A stretch of 64,000 bases of DNA from Rhynchospora pubera (GCA_028095005.1 CM051460.1:82663676-82727675), one strand, 5' to 3'. Counted from the stretch's first letter, positions 1 to 12,748 are shown. Made by a program: numbers and translations. Notes: a model not told the origin generated them from the sequence alone.

Positions 1-1
1 T

Positions 2-109
2 ATAGAATCATTAGAAGATTCTGATGATGGTGCCGATGCTGTGGCGCTAAGCAATATTGGGCCAAAAAGAAACCTTAGGTTGGTTTTTGATGATGATGAA
101 GAAGATTGA
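2..109 (+). CDS. C-terminal end of an unidentified acidic protein (5' part outside window)
   Basis: A frame open from the window edge encodes about 36 residues and stops with TGA at 107-109. The tail is rich in Glu and Asp (ESLEDSDDGAD, then GPKRNLRLVFDDDEED) with a short basic patch. Acidic ends with a LVFDDDE-like motif occur in several nuclear replication and chromatin proteins, but this is not enough to name a family. The frame has no internal stop and the following DNA looks like 3' UTR, so I infer a real final exon. It converges with the WAK pseudogene on the other strand. Confidence 0.5.
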   Translation: MESLEDSDDGADAVALSNIGPKRNLRLVFDDDEED

Positions 110-679
110 GGGGCATACACCATTAAGAGCATCTATTTTGTATAATACCTACAGAGATGCACTTTTAGGATGAAGATGACTAAGGCATATTTTGATAATG
201 AATTGTAAAACTGCTTAGCAAGCATCTATTCATGCAAATTGGCTGATGACCTATAATGGAATGTAAATTATCAAACCACCCCTGTTTCAGATGTATGTTA
301 TACAGTTTGAACCATGTCATTTAACAATATCCGTTGCTTGTGCGAGTATGTGTATACTACAAAAATAGTGTAATAAATCACATACTACAATGCTAGAATG
401 ATAAGGAATTAATCACACAAATTTCACGAGGCAAGTAATGCATGCACAAAAACCCTACAAAAGTTACAATAGGAATGGAAGTAAAAATCTTCTAAACACA
501 GCTAGATGCCATCTAAAAGAGATTATACAATATACATAAATACATGATGCAATGTTAACGACCAGCTGCGATGTTTTTCTCAGCTCTATTCTCTAGACTA
601 GAATAGCTAGTATGCTCAATTTCTGAATCATGGTATGCTTCACCGAGGAAACTTTCAGTTTCGGATGGTACTATTGTCC
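110..679. other. 3' UTR and intergenic DNA between convergent genes
   Basis: AT-rich sequence without a supported coding frame. The left part is probably the 3' UTR of the gene ending at 109. The right part lies beyond the stop of the WAK pseudogene. Confidence 0.4.
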
Positions 680-1689
680 TCACAAATGCTGCTTAAATTT
701 CCTGATTAGGTCAAGTTCTTCAGCCACTTCTTTCATCGTAGGTCGTTCTTCTCCCTTCATATTTAGGCATTCCCTAGCCAGCTTGGCAACTTCCATGATA
801 ATTTCCATATTATTTTCATGCTTAATATTATCATCTAGAAGCCCTTGCATTGTCTTCTCCTTCATAGCAAACAGGAAACTAGATGAAAGACTCCTCCCTT
901 CCTCTTGAGCATCAAAATTGATTACGGGCTTGCTAGTTAGAAGCTACAAAAGAACCACACCAAAACTGTATACATCACTTTTGTGTAAGTTGAGATGATT
1001 GTATATATTCTGGGTTGGGTACCCAGATGTTCCTTGTATAAGTGAGACGAATTGTGCCTCATTTGTTCGAGATAGTATCAAGGCTCCAAAATCAGAAACC
1101 TTTGCCATATAATTTTGGTCCAAGAGAATATTTGAAGACTTCACATCACCATGAAAAATTGGAGGAGATGCTGAAAAATGCAAGTAGGCAAGTGCTTCTG
1201 CCGATTCGTGAGCAATTCTAAGACGGATTGAGATTGAAATGTGGGTTCCTTGATTTTTGTCATGGATATGGTGAAATAGAGTGTCATTTGGGATGAACTC
1301 ATATACTAGCATATGAATCTTAACCTCTAGACAACAACCTAGAACTTTTACAATGTTTTTATGGTTAATTTGAGAGAGAATAAGCATTTCTTTACCGAAT
1401 TCTTTCTTTTTTCTCTCGACGACTATCGTACATTTTCTTATAGTCACAATTTGATCTCTTAGAGTTCCTTTGTATACAGTGCCCTGACCTCCATGACCGA
1501 TTATATTTGCACTGTAAAAATTATTTGTTGCTTTGTGAATATAGTGAAACCAAATCTTTGATCTGATTGAATCTTCTCCAACATAATTCGTCCTCCATGT
1601 TCATGAATCACATATATGCCAACACCAAGAAAAAATAGTGTGAAAATGCCACCACAAATTCCTAGAATAAATGGTGAAGATGTTGTTTA

Positions 1690-3447
1690 TGTTAGTAAGT
1701 GTGTAATTTTCGATTTTTATGCTAATTACAAGTTAATTAAGCCATCGAAACAACACACACAACGAATCGTGCACAAAAGCCAAGTTAACACAAAGAGAGA
1801 AAGGGGTGGAATGTACCTCCCGCGAAATCGTATTCGCGGGGCTCGATCCTACGGCATGGGAATCGATGGCGTGCTTCTCCTTCGTCTCCAAATCACCTCG
1901 AGTCCACCTAGAGATTAACCAAGGTCTAAATCGATTCGTGCTAGCGATTCGATTAGAACAAAGCTAATCCAAGGTATTCTCTCTTCTTCCTTAATTAACA
2001 TTTTAATAGGTGGAGAGAATATGCTCAACTCATGAGCTAATGGAGGGAGAGAGAGGTGAGGTGGCGCCGGCCAAGAGAGGGAGAGATGGGGGGCGGCTAG
2101 GGTTAGGGAAGAGAGAAGGTTGAATTTTGCATCTATACATCTCTATATATAGTGCACAATCCCTACCTACCACCAACCCACTATTTACATAAAATGCCAC
2201 TCTACCTACCACCAAGGCCGGCCTCCTTCTTGGGCTTTTTGGGCCTCTTAACTCACTCAAACAAGCCTCTAATTCATTTAATTAAAAGCTACTCCAAATG
2301 CTCTTTAATCGGGCTATATATTTAATGCATATATATTGGCCCAATAAATTAATATAACTATTTATATTAAATTGAGTTGAACTAAAATAATTATTAACCA
2401 ACTAATAATTATTCTAGGATTAGCTAATACATTAATTTATTTCAATATGATCCATTTGACTTAATTAATTATAACGGTGTATAATTAATTAATCAACTTA
2501 TCATATTTCCGCAATACGCACTATTGCGAATAAATAAATAATGTACTGTCTTGGTCAAAACTCTATTTTGTGTGACCCTTTGAGGATTTATGCTAAGTTG
2601 GACATGGAATTAAATCGCTATTTAATTCCAATAATCATAAGCGGTATCTAGCAACACGTTATGATTCCCAATTCGCATAAATAGTGTACTGCTACAGTAT
2701 TTAAATCCTGCATAAGAGAATAAATGAATTTCCCTATTTTGATTCTTATGTCACACGATATCATCGTATAATCCAAGATAGGAATGTGTCATTCTTGCAG
2801 ATTATACGTTTCTTGATCTAGAGATAATTGTATAAAGTTGCATGCAAACAATCTATCTCCATCAAGGGGCCCAAACAGATATCGTCACTCACTAAGTGAA
2901 TTAATGAGGGACATACGGTTTTCTTGATGATTAGCTTTTCCCCGCACAATTCAAGAGAACATAAATAAAGTCCGTATAGCAGCCCTTATCGGGAATCAGC
3001 GGTAGACGATATTTATTGAACCTATCCTCATGTGGAAAAGATAAACATCTCAAACTTAGAACCAAAATCATTACGAAATAAACAATGACACATAACACAA
3101 TCCATATGTTTATTTCGATGGGTCAAGTCCTGTGCTATGTTCCATAACATACACATATGCAATTAAGTTGGTAACTCTTTACCTATGATTTGTAGAACTT
3201 AATCATCACTTAACTTGCATACTAATCTTATAAGATAATTAATGTTCCTTGTTAATTATCAAGATTATGGACCGTTTAGATTTATTATTGTCATTCTAAA
3301 GAATGATCCACAGAGATCTACAATTCAGATCCTCAACCTGAATGATCTGTCAATAATAAACCTAGGAACAGATGATAAAATATCATCCAAAACATAAACT
3401 AATAATTAAGTCATTAAATTATTGACTTCTAGGACATAACTCCAACA
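1690..3447 (-). mobile_element. Solo LTR of a Copia-type retrotransposon inside the WAK pseudogene
   Basis: A 1758-bp segment runs TG...CA (TGTTAGTAAG to TCCAACA) and is flanked by the perfect 5-bp duplication GTTTA (1685-1689 and 3448-3452). No internal gag or pol sequence is present, so it is a solo LTR left by LTR-LTR recombination. Orientation is inferred: on - it starts TGTTGGAGTTATGTCC, a common Copia LTR start, and has a TATA-like CTATATATAG near 2145-2155. The apparent short ORFs at 1.6-2.3 kb belong to the LTR. Confidence 0.85.
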
Positions 3448-4244
3448 GTTTAGTAATTCATACAAAATTTGTATAGTAGAGGGTTCTTGCGAAAGTAAGT
3501 ATTGACCTCCTTAGCTCGGGTGATATTTCAACAGTAAGCATTGTCATGTTTTAAGGAGCTCTATCTATTTTTTTCAACAAAAATTTAATTTCAATAAGCT
3601 GAATTTTTTTTTTTCATTTGCTTAATCATTAGTTCTTTCATGAGAAAAGCAACGGAACAGTTCAGAAGGTTTTCATTCGGTGTTATTAGACAATATAAAC
3701 ACTGCAAAAATATCGACTAACAGTATGATGCTATAGTTTTTTTTTTGTTGACATTTCACTTTGTTTTGTAATTGGAAAGTAATTCTTGTTCTCTATTTCC
3801 ATTATTCTAACTAGCTTACGATGCTCTCATATGTGGGCAAATAAAGAAACAAAATAATATTAGATAATAAAGATATATTGCTTAATCTAGTACCGTTACG
3901 AATAGATTTGTTATTTAATTTGTTTCTTTATTAGATGAAAAATCAAAATATATTGTTGCTTCGTATGACGATTAATATCCGACCATAGATCAAATCAATT
4001 GAACGGCAAAAACATCTGTTCACATGTTAGACCTAGCGTGTAATATTTCTACGGTCCATGTGCTTATAAGTAGTAGAGATAACAATATAATAGAAAATTC
4101 AAGAAAGTTTTTGGCTTCTTGCACCAGCCAAAAGGACAAGAGCATTTGTAGCTCCCTGGCAAATTTTGACACCTCGCTGGCTCGGAGCATGGATTTTGGT
4201 TTGCACATTCATCAATATCTACAAAACCATGCCGGATACTTAGC

Positions 4245-4405
4245 CCCAAATGGCAATTATTTACACCAAGTGACAAACAAATTTATGATGTTACTTTTCT
4301 TTGGTACCACAAGAGCAACATTTGACAATTAGTACCAAATGGCAATTTATAATTTACATCAATAGATTTATGATGTTACTTTTCTTTGGTACCACAAGAG
4401 CAGCT
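4245..4405. repeat. Partial tandem duplication of about 84 bp within the WAK relic
   Basis: The block ATGATGTTACTTTTCTTTGG plus ACCACAAGAGCA occurs at about 4285 and again at about 4370, with related CCAAATGGCAATT segments beside each copy. It lies between the WAK Cys-rich region and the EGF module and adds to the disruption. Confidence 0.6.
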
Positions 4406-4952
4406 GGGAATAGATGTCTGGCAACAGCCAATTCCAGAGCACGATGCATTACTCAAGCTCTCTAGACTATCGCACCCTGAAACACACCCTCCTAAATAGG
4501 AATTATTATGGTCAGAAAACCTGGTATAGGCAAGTGTATCACAACCAATGACCACAATCTGATTTTTTATTTTTATCATGGTTAAATCTGAAATGTCGGA
4601 GGTTCACCTCCCAGTCGTTGTATTCGTCACTATTTGTCATGCTGTTGTAGCACTGGGAAGATATAGGCATGTCAAAACGTGCTTGGCCTGACGAGAGGCT
4701 TATATTCAGAATCTTGTAATCGTGTTTGTAAGGAGAAGATGCGCCATTAATTGATCTGCAGCTGAGTTTGAAAGCTTCAGACAAGGAGCAATCGGGGCCG
4801 ATGCCGAAAGGCGAAAGGGTAAGGGATGGGAACTCCACCGCAACTGTCTGCGCAACCAGCAGGCAGAGATATGCTTGCAGCTTTCGTTTTGGACAGTGAG
4901 ATGAGTAGAACAACTTGGATAATTATTTGTATCATTGCTCTCGTGATATTAT

Positions 4953-5168
4953 GGGTGTGTTTGGATGAGCATGGAATAAGGAATAAGAATAAAAAATTTC
5001 GATATGCGTGCTTATTCTTATTCTTGTGCAATCCAAACAACACAAGAATAAGGAATTTGGGCCCTTATTCCTATACTAACAAAACCATGGTATAAGAATA
5101 AGGAATTTGGATAAGTACGCATACCGAAATTTCTTATTCTTATTCTTTATTCCATGCTCATCCAAACC
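4953..5168. mobile_element. Tourist-like MITE, family A, next to the WAK start codon
   Basis: The left end GGGTGTGTTTGGATGAGCAT is mirrored by ATGCTCATCCAAAC on the right, with AATAAGGAATAAGAATAA-type arms. It is the same family as the complete 221-bp copy at 45889-46109. The expected terminal ACACCC is missing on the right; an internal CCATGGTATAAGAATAAGG segment is repeated there instead, so the right end looks rearranged. It sits about 18 bp upstream of the WAK pseudogene ATG. Confidence 0.7.
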
Positions 5169-5984
5169 ATGGTATAAGAATAAGGAATATGTATACTACT
5201 CTTCAAAAATCAATTAGTTTTTGCTTCGTCACAACAAGCCTAGCCTTACTGACTTGTAAAGCAATGAGTCAATGATATCTAAAGATATTTTTTTTTTATA
5301 TATTTATAGTAATTAAAGTAATAATATAGACTTTTTATATATTTTTTACCGCATTTTCTATATCATCCATTCAATATGCATTATTTTGGCAATCTAAAAT
5401 ATATTTTTTCTATAATTGACTGCTATTTCTATAATTTTTAATATTTTTTGATTAAATATATTAAAAATAATCGTACCAATCATTATTTAATTTAGAATTT
5501 AAATAGATTTAGAAATCTAAGTTATTTTATGTTGAATTATTGTCATAAAAAAATATAGCGCAACAAACCTGCGACGACTGTCATGCCTAGTATATATATA
5601 AAACATAAGATGCAGATCGATAATTGTAGTACGTACTATATAATGAGTGGTGCATTATTGGTTGTGTCCATTATAAGAATTGTTTGGAACTTAAACCAGA
5701 CTATCTACAACATATAGAAACAACCACATCAGGTTATCAGCACAAGCTAAAAATACTCAACCACAATAAAGGACCTAGTCACCTAGAGGAAAACATATTT
5801 ACCATCCACTAACTCATAGCTACATTCTTTCCTCCAACTACATATCACTACTCCCTAAAATTAACTATGATTAATACTAACACCACTACCATTGGCTTCT
5901 TTCCTCCAACTTCATGTCACTTCTTCCAATACAAACTAGCACCAACATACACAACTACCATTAACTTGTGAAAAGTTAGAACCA
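5169..5984. other. AT-rich intergenic region
   Basis: No coding frame or clear repeat found. The part nearest 5985 is presumably the 3' UTR of the exonuclease-like gene. Confidence 0.4.
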
Positions 5985-7431
5985 TCAAATTTCATCATAG
6001 AAAAGCCTCCTACCAATCTCAAAGGAGGCAAATGCATCTGCACATGCATACTTGATCTGGTGGAGGGTGAGTCTCTCACGGTCCCACTCGCTTGCTCTAA
6101 TGTGCCTTGGTTTGCTCATGCGTAGCCCCATTATCTCCTTGACAAGTGTTGCGAGCCCCGCAGTGCTCAAGTCAGGCCGATCCATCTTCTCTGCAGCCAG
6201 CTGTCAATACAAAATACACCAATAAAATCTACCTTTTTAATGTGTGACTATCCAAATTTTTTTACAATGAAAAATAGTGCCATCGACAGTCATGCAAATC
6301 CTGTTGATTTGATCATACTTTTTTATAAGTAAATTATAATTATTTGGACCAATATACTGGTCAATAATAAAAAATGCCACTGCCAAACTCAAAAGGACTC
6401 AACAACAACCCTCCTAAAATGAGGATACCACAGAGAAAATTTAAGGGAAGATATCCACTAACCTCCGCAAATTTGAAAAATTGTGAAATTTCCATCCCTG
6501 AAGAATTCAAACTACACTTCTAAATCAATGTTGAGAAACTAGAGCATCAAAATGTGAGGAAAAGTTTTTTATTCTATGCAGAGAGATATCAGATATGCAT
6601 ACTTGCATAGCAATTCTGCAATTTGCAAGGTAAGTATAGGTATTTCTATAATTTGTAGGGGTATACGCGAAAACATGCAGTTTTCTGTAATTTAAAGGAA
6701 TATGAATGGTATTTCTTTATAACTTTCATGATATTCATTGGTCTTCCCGAATGTAGATATTCTATCAGACTTAAATTAACTATTACGGATTTGAAACTTA
6801 TCAGTTAAAAAGTGTTATCATTTTTATCTAGTTTCTATCCTTCTATGCAAAACTAGAAATTGTATCAACAAACAAGCTCAAACAGTATTTGCTAAACTTC
6901 TCCCAAAATAGCAACACTATTACACTTCTGACAAAAGGTTATCAGGCAACATTACCAGATTAATTACTAAAAATGCGCATACTATTACGAGATCAACCAG
7001 TTAGTTGATGAACTTACCACTCTGAGATCAACAGGGTTAGCGACTGTCAGTTCATAATCCTCTTCCAGCTTTGCCACGTCAGCATCGATCCCCACGCCGA
7101 CGAATCTGAACCGTTCATCGGAGAGAAACTCGGACAACTCGTCGGGGATGACGTCAGCGTGGATGATCTGGAAGATGAGGCACCTCTGGTCGACGCAGAG
7201 CTGGATCAAGGCCGTGAAGTTGGCATCGGCGCCGCGCTGGAAGGTGGGGCGCCACTCGAGGTCGAGGCCGACGATGAGCTGGTCGAGGCGCTGCTGGTTC
7301 AGCTGGCGCGTGGTGGCGATCCAGTTGGCGGCAAGGGCCCCGGAGGAGGTGACGGTGGTGAGAATGTCGTCGGCGGGAAAGGTGACAGTGAAGGTTTCTT
7401 CGTCGTCGTTTTGGTATATTCCTGTCGCCAT
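5985..7431 (-). CDS. Werner-type 3'-5' exonuclease-like protein, copy 1
   Basis: Two exons, 7431-7018 and 6200-5985, join in phase 0 (donor GTAAGT, acceptor GACAG) to give 209 aa. It has a single DnaQ-like exonuclease fold (DNA_pol_A_exo1 class, as in plant Werner-like exonucleases) that would remove 3' nucleotides using two metal ions. Motifs: exo I VGLDLEW (D57, E59), exo II FVGVGIDADV (D118), exo III YACAD (Y189, D193). All expected catalytic residues are present. There is no helicase or HRDC domain. The start is MATGIYQNDDEE, just after a CT-rich leader. The intron lies about 14 codons downstream of the site used in copies 2-5. Copy 6 is identical over the 51 coding bases visible. Helitron-like DNA begins 114 bp upstream of the start codon. 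Confidence 0.85.
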
Positions 7432-7544
7432 GGCTGTCTTTGGTAGAGAGAGAGAGAAGTGGGGTTTTTACTTTTTATTTTTAGTTTTTTCTGAAGTGGA
7501 TGGTGAGTCGGAGAGACCGTTTTTATTTTTTTCTTCTTTCTATA
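7432..7544 (-). promoter_or_regulatory. Leader / proximal promoter of exonuclease-like copy 1
   Basis: About 110 bp upstream of the ATG include a CT-rich tract on - and match the region upstream of copy 6 (63843-63949) in several blocks, such as AAAACCCCACTTCTCTCTCT and the CCATCCACTTCAG-like stretch. The match stops exactly at the Helitron-like boundary, so everything further upstream in copy 1 is foreign. A TATA-like ATTTATATAG on - at about 7551-7560 lies in the inserted DNA. Confidence 0.55.
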
Positions 7545-10500
7545 TTATACCTATATAAATGTGGAGCAGGTAGTTTTCGTCAAAATTCACGCCTATGAAC
7601 AGTGCCGTTTGTGATTTTTCTCCGAATTATCTGGGGCGCTCAATTGGTTTGGACGGCTGGATCTGTGCACAGGAGATCGGTGGATCTGAGGATGCGTTGA
7701 TCCGGGTGTTGTGTTATTAATGTAAACCGCTCCTTTACTGAAGGCCTTTGATGTGTATTGTAATTTTGGTCTATTGCATTTAATTCTGTTCCGTTTTTTT
7801 TGGGTAGTGTCTGCCCACCGATCTTTTTCCTTTCTCTTCGTTTTGCTCTGCGCCTCCTTCCCCTTTCATCGTGTGTTATCCCCTCTTCCTCTTTCTTTTC
7901 TTTCTCAGCACCATGGATACAAGAGAGAGAAGATACGTATTCCTTTGTTTCGTTCTACGATCTCCGACAAATCAGAAGCACCGGATCTAATTGTTGTGCT
8001 CTCCGGGCATTGAGGGTTTTTGTATGGATTCGTCTCCATCTTCGCTCCACCTCTACAGTTGCACCTCTCGCCTCCGCTCGGCTGCCTCGTCATATCCTCA
8101 CGGTGATCTCCGCTCCTGCTCTCACTTCTACAATTAATGTGCACTTTTTCTTGCACTTTTTCTCTCTCTTGAAAATCAATTTCAGATACGATTCTCTCTT
8201 CATCTCTCAATCTAAAGGATTCTTTGCTTTTTATTAGCAGTGCTATTGTTAAATGTTGTAATTAAAAATGAATATTAAAAAGTAAAATTTTGACCGATTC
8301 TTTTCTTCCCTTTATCCCTCTAGATTATCCATCTTTCAACTTTCGACTAAATCTGAGGAACTTCAAACTGAATTTGAGGCCAGGTCGATTGGTTATTTAT
8401 TTTGTAAGTTCTGTAATATTTTTGTTCTCCCTAAATTTTCCTTGAATTTCTCCTAATTTATCGTCTTTAGATTTTGCATAAAGGGTGGGTTTACATAAGA
8501 TAAAAGAAAGTGACGTGGACTAGAGAAGGAGCAACTTTTCTTCACCCTGTTGAATACTGCTATTTTCTTAATATATATTGCAAAAATATTATTTGAGGTA
8601 AAATTTGTAAGGCTATAAGAACAATTGTACTGTTTGCAAAAAATTTATATTCATATATGTCGTTCAATTTTACTGTTCCTGTTAATAAGTTTGCAAATTG
8701 GGTTACTTTTCTATAACACTTTTCAACTTCTCATTCAACTTCTCAATCGTAAGAAATGCACTCACATTCAGATCATGCAATTTAGGAATCTTTCATATTT
8801 AAATAAGTAGTATGAGTAATATTTTCATATTTAGGATTTAAATGGTAGATTAGTAGGTCAGTAATCTCGATTTCTTTTTCTTGAACTCAGGTTAGTTCAT
8901 TTCATATTAAGATAGGGGATTGATGAAAAAGAACTCCACCACATCATGCACGATAGCTATTTCAAGGTTAGTAAAGACCATCTGTGTTTTCTTCTTGCTT
9001 TCACTCCAATGGTTTAATATCATTTATACAATTTAATACATTGGCACTGAATGAGATTAAAAGATAATGTTATTTCTGCATTTTATACTAATCAAATCAG
9101 GATGAATATCATTCTATAATATTTATTACATGTTTTATTATGGAATTGTTCCGGCTACATTCATGACAAACAAAGGCAAATAATGGAAAATAACTTTTGC
9201 TATCACCTTCCGTATTTTGAGCCAATAATACTCAGGTTTGTCCAAAGGTAAAAGATTTCATCGTCATCCACAATTATTGGCCATTGAATAAAATCAATCT
9301 GTTACACATCACAATTTGAAATAAAGAAAAATGATATATTTATTCCTTCTACATTAGCAAAATAGATGCATTTTCAAGTAGTCAAAGTCCTTTGGGCTGC
9401 TGCATATTCACCTATTTTATGCCACCATCTCGACAGAATATTCTTTGTGTTCATCAATGGTGGTTCCTTTCTGATCTTTCCTCTTTCTCAGTGATTTTGC
9501 TTTCTTTTTCCTTTTTTACTCATGTGTTCTTCTTATGCCTCTTTTACAGCTTGCTTGGTTCAAAATCTGGAGCTTTTGGCTTTCACCTTCCTCTCCTGAG
9601 AGTTTCCCATCTAGGGTGATGGCTTATTCTGCCATGGTGATTTAAGAACTGAGCAAAGATGAAGTTGACAGAGATAGCTGCGTAGGCCAAATGGAAGGTA
9701 CATTTTCCGTTTCATTTATCAGGTGCTCTTAAACCTGTTATCATTGAAGCAAATTTAAAAAAATATTATTGTTCTTTTTTATTTTGCATGTTTACAAATG
9801 TCAAGTAAGATTGCTTTGCCTTCTTCTATTCATTTTTCAGTATAGGTGCAGATATTGTATTTTTTTCAGTATAAGTACAGCGGTAATTTGGTCATAGGGT
9901 TTCGATAGGTGCTTTTGAAATATTTTTATTAAATTGTCATCTATTTTGAAGCCATAATTATGTACTATATGGCTGTGAATGAGGCAATGAAATGTTAGTT
10001 GGCGTTTTAGAAAAAAAAGAAAATATTTTATTTAATTATGTTTTCAATATGTTGGTTTTTTAGTAATAATCGAGGTCATTCTTTTTAGATGTTTGTACGA
10101 AATGTTTGCTATTTATTTCATTGTACGAAACCAGTTTGGTTGTCCTTGCAAATAGCAATGACTCCACCGGTATCTGGACCTCAATTGGTACCGTGCCAGT
10201 ATAGGGTTCCCTACTGGTATCCTCGAAAAGTTCTCTGAAAATGCTCAGAATAAAACAAAAAGATTTCTTCGTCAGCAAATAAAAATAAATTGATATAATT
10301 TCTGCTGAACTATTATTAGTTTGTTTTCTATATCTGACTTTCTTGATATTCCTATTGTTTATAATAATTTATTTATTGCAAAGTTACCTCGGTAGGTTCA
10401 GTATTCGGTTTTCGTAGCATTATCTCATCAAAATTTGTGTGCACAATTAATTGAGGTTTTATTATTATTATTATTTTGTCATGTGCAGCTTGATGTGTTG

Positions 10501-11284
10501 ATTTCAGAGAAAAGTTACCTTAGTAAAGCTTTGAATTTTCATTTTCTATTGAGCTTAGATAGTAGAGGAACAACCTGTAAGAAGAGACCATTCATCTATT
10601 TCCAAGGAGCAACAATCCAGTAATTAATACGTGATTTGTTGATGCTTCTTGCCTTTCTTTAATTACATAGTGGTACCTTTTCTGTCATATGGTGATTGAC
10701 AATATCAAGTGATAAATTATTATTCATACTTCTAAACTGAGTAAGCAACTTTGCTGTTTCTTTTTTATTTTTTCAGGATATCAGTAGGTCGACATCATAT
10801 AATGAAATGAGGAGAAGAATAAAATTTTGATAGAGATCATTAAAAGGTTTCTCTTTTGCTCACCGCATTTTGCACAATTTGTCTCTTTCTATTGTGTCGT
10901 CTTATTCGCTACATCTATTCGTTCAATTCCTATAATTTTTTTTGTTTTTTGTTTAGCGTTTGATCTTTCAAATTCTACTGATGCATTCGGTTTGTTGTAT
11001 TGCAGTGTATGTATACGTGTCTTTCATTGCTAGAGTCCACTAATATATATATTTAGTGCATTCATTTATCTTATCTTTTTCTGTAGTTGTTATCTTATAT
11101 TTTTAACGTTTAGCGCCGCTCAATTATGAATGTTATGTTGACCTACATTTTATTTGGATTTTTGCATTATTATTTACGACAAGATGAATTGCGAAAGTCA
11201 ATGGTGTGAATTATATATGAAATATTGGTAAGCCACGTATTGCTTTTTTGGTACACGTGTCACTATACGGTCAATCTTATTGCC

Positions 11285-11335
11285 TTCGGGGAATTATCTG
11301 GACCGTCTGTTTTGTCTGGACGGTTGGATCTTCGT
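11285..11335 (+). repeat. Partial Helitron 5' subterminal copy
   Basis: GAATTATCTGGACC and GGACGGTTGGATC match the subterminal part of the 5' end at 7545 (GAATTATCTGGGGC, GGACGGCTGGATC). The terminal TTATACC is absent. It is probably the relic of another copy inside the complex. Confidence 0.4.
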
Positions 11336-11859
11336 TTACCTTTGTTCCCTCTCATCGCTCACCTCTCGCTCCGAGTCTAGCAAGCCACCGTTCTTCTGTT
11401 CGCAAGCCATGTGCAATTAATTCTGTAGCAAGTCATGTTCCATTGTAATCAACCCATTTACAAAACATTGTGAAAAATCATTCTTCTGTGGCCATATATT
11501 TTCCACACGGTGGGAACTACCACATAGTAGGATAGGATTAAGCTATTTCTTAAAGTGAGCTTGGTACACGTAGTTTTATGTAAGCTATGGTGTTGGATGT
11601 AAATGGCTTACTTTTGAATCATTTCGGTTCATACATTTAAATATGTCGTAGGTGTATATGCTAATAGTTGAACATAATTTATTCCTTTATTCTTATCGTC
11701 TTCTCACCCTTATCTTTTTTTTTCTCTACTCGAATACTCGATGGCGGCAGGAAATGAGCATGAGAACAAAAAAATTGCTTCGTCTTTTACTTTCATTTTT
11801 CCGACTATAGATCGAGGTATTGTCATTGTTGTTCTTCTTCGCTGTGTTCTTCTCTTTAC

Positions 11860-12016
11860 GGGGGCGTTTGGATGAGAGAAGAAGAATGGGGAAGAAGGAA
11901 GAAAGAAGAAAAAAAATTATAAACAATCCAAACTCTTCACAAAGTTACACACTTTCCAATACTTCTTCCCACTTCTTTCCTTCTTCCCTTCTTCCCACAC
12001 CTATCCAAACGCACCC
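11860..12016. mobile_element. Tourist-like MITE, family B (157 bp)
   Basis: Terminal inverted repeats GGGGGCGTTTGGAT and ATCCAAACGCACCC are flanked by TAC on both sides. The interior has purine-rich then pyrimidine-rich arms and the family core TCTTCACAAAGTTACACAC. The same core occurs at 21.5, 45.3, 51.7 and 56.8 kb. Confidence 0.75.
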
Positions 12017-12398
12017 TACAAGAAGTAGAAATAGAGGTTGACTGTGTATTTTTGAGCCCCTCTCATCCGTCCCCTCTTTCCTTCCTAGACGGTGAAACTC
12101 GTCTGGAGACGGAGGTACTTGGTTGACTTAGTATCAATTCCGACGTTTCACGTTCTCATGGCTTTGTCCCCTGTCGAATTTACTTTGGAAACAAGTTGCT
12201 ATTCCAGTGATTATCAAGAGATAGAGAAGATGGCTGAGGTACTATACCGAGCAAAATCGATTCACTCAGTAATAAATCTTTCTTCATATTTGAATTTTAA
12301 TTGTTTCAATTTTGATCGATTTTTTTTCTCTTTTTTCTTACTCTTTTTATGCCCTCGATATAGCAGCTTACATCTTTCCGTTATTTTGTAAAATTACA

Positions 12399-12520
12399 TT
12401 ATACCTATACGACAGTTGGTTTTCGTCAAAATTCGCGCCTATGAACAGTAACTTTTCTCTTTTCCGGAGAATTATCTGGGCTTTTGACTGAAATTGAACG
12501 GTTAGATTTGAAAAAGAAAA
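12399..12520 (+). repeat. Second Helitron 5'-end-like sequence
   Basis: TTATACCTATACGACAG, then GTTTTCGTCAAAATTC, CGCCTATGAACAGT and GAATTATCTGGGC repeats the structure at 7545. It is preceded by A, as expected for insertion between A and T. It marks a nested or tandem element whose 3' end I could not place. Confidence 0.55.
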
Positions 12521-12715
12521 TCAGCGGTGATAAAATATGCAATGAGAACAAGTTCTTTAATAAAGTCTTTTCCATATGTATTACACTTTTTGTCCACTGC
12601 ATTTAATGTCGTTCCATTTTTTTGGTATAATTCCCACAAATCCCAACCGCTTCTTTACTCCATTTTCTCCGTCGTAATTTTTTTCTTCCTCATTCTAAGT
12701 GGCCGTGAGACGGTT

Positions 12716-12717
<2 letters not shown>

Positions 12718-12742
<25 letters not shown>
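12718..12742. repeat. GA microsatellite
   Basis: A run of about twelve GA dinucleotides within the Helitron-like complex. Confidence 0.8.

Positions 12743-12748
<6 letters not shown>

Larger units (their letters stand above)
680..4935 (-). pseudogene. Wall-associated-kinase-like (WAK/WAKL) receptor kinase pseudogene
   Basis: Read on - from an ATG at 4935, this has the full WAK order. There is a hydrophobic signal peptide, then a cell-wall-binding domain with ADSCGGVPIPYPF (about 4850-4810) and a WAK region with GCDTLAYT and Cys-rich CSGIGCC. A calcium-type EGF module (DIDECANQNPC, about 4215) follows, then a membrane segment (about 1675-1612). The kinase has glycine loop GHGGQGTVYKG, HGDVKSSNILLD and DFGA, ending at a stop at 680. 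Members of this family bind wall polysaccharide outside and phosphorylate inside. It is broken: a 7-bp insertion follows PYPF; the frame shifts near 4590; a stop follows GTKEK; about 16 bp are missing just before the ATNNF segment; and a solo LTR sits between EGF and membrane segment. The family's VAVK lysine reads as Arg (IVTIRK), and the GYLDPEY activation-loop motif is lost. Confidence 0.85.

Noticed and set aside
630..908. 92-codon ORF on +
   Set aside because: Antisense to the C-terminal kinase lobe of the WAK pseudogene (ARECLNMKGEERPTMKEVAEE on -).
2030..2260. 76-codon ORF on - in a GC-richer stretch
   Set aside because: Lies inside the solo LTR; no protein motif.
10060..10278. 72-codon ORF on - within the Helitron-like complex
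   Set aside because: No motif, no splice context and low-complexity surroundings; insufficient for a captured gene call.
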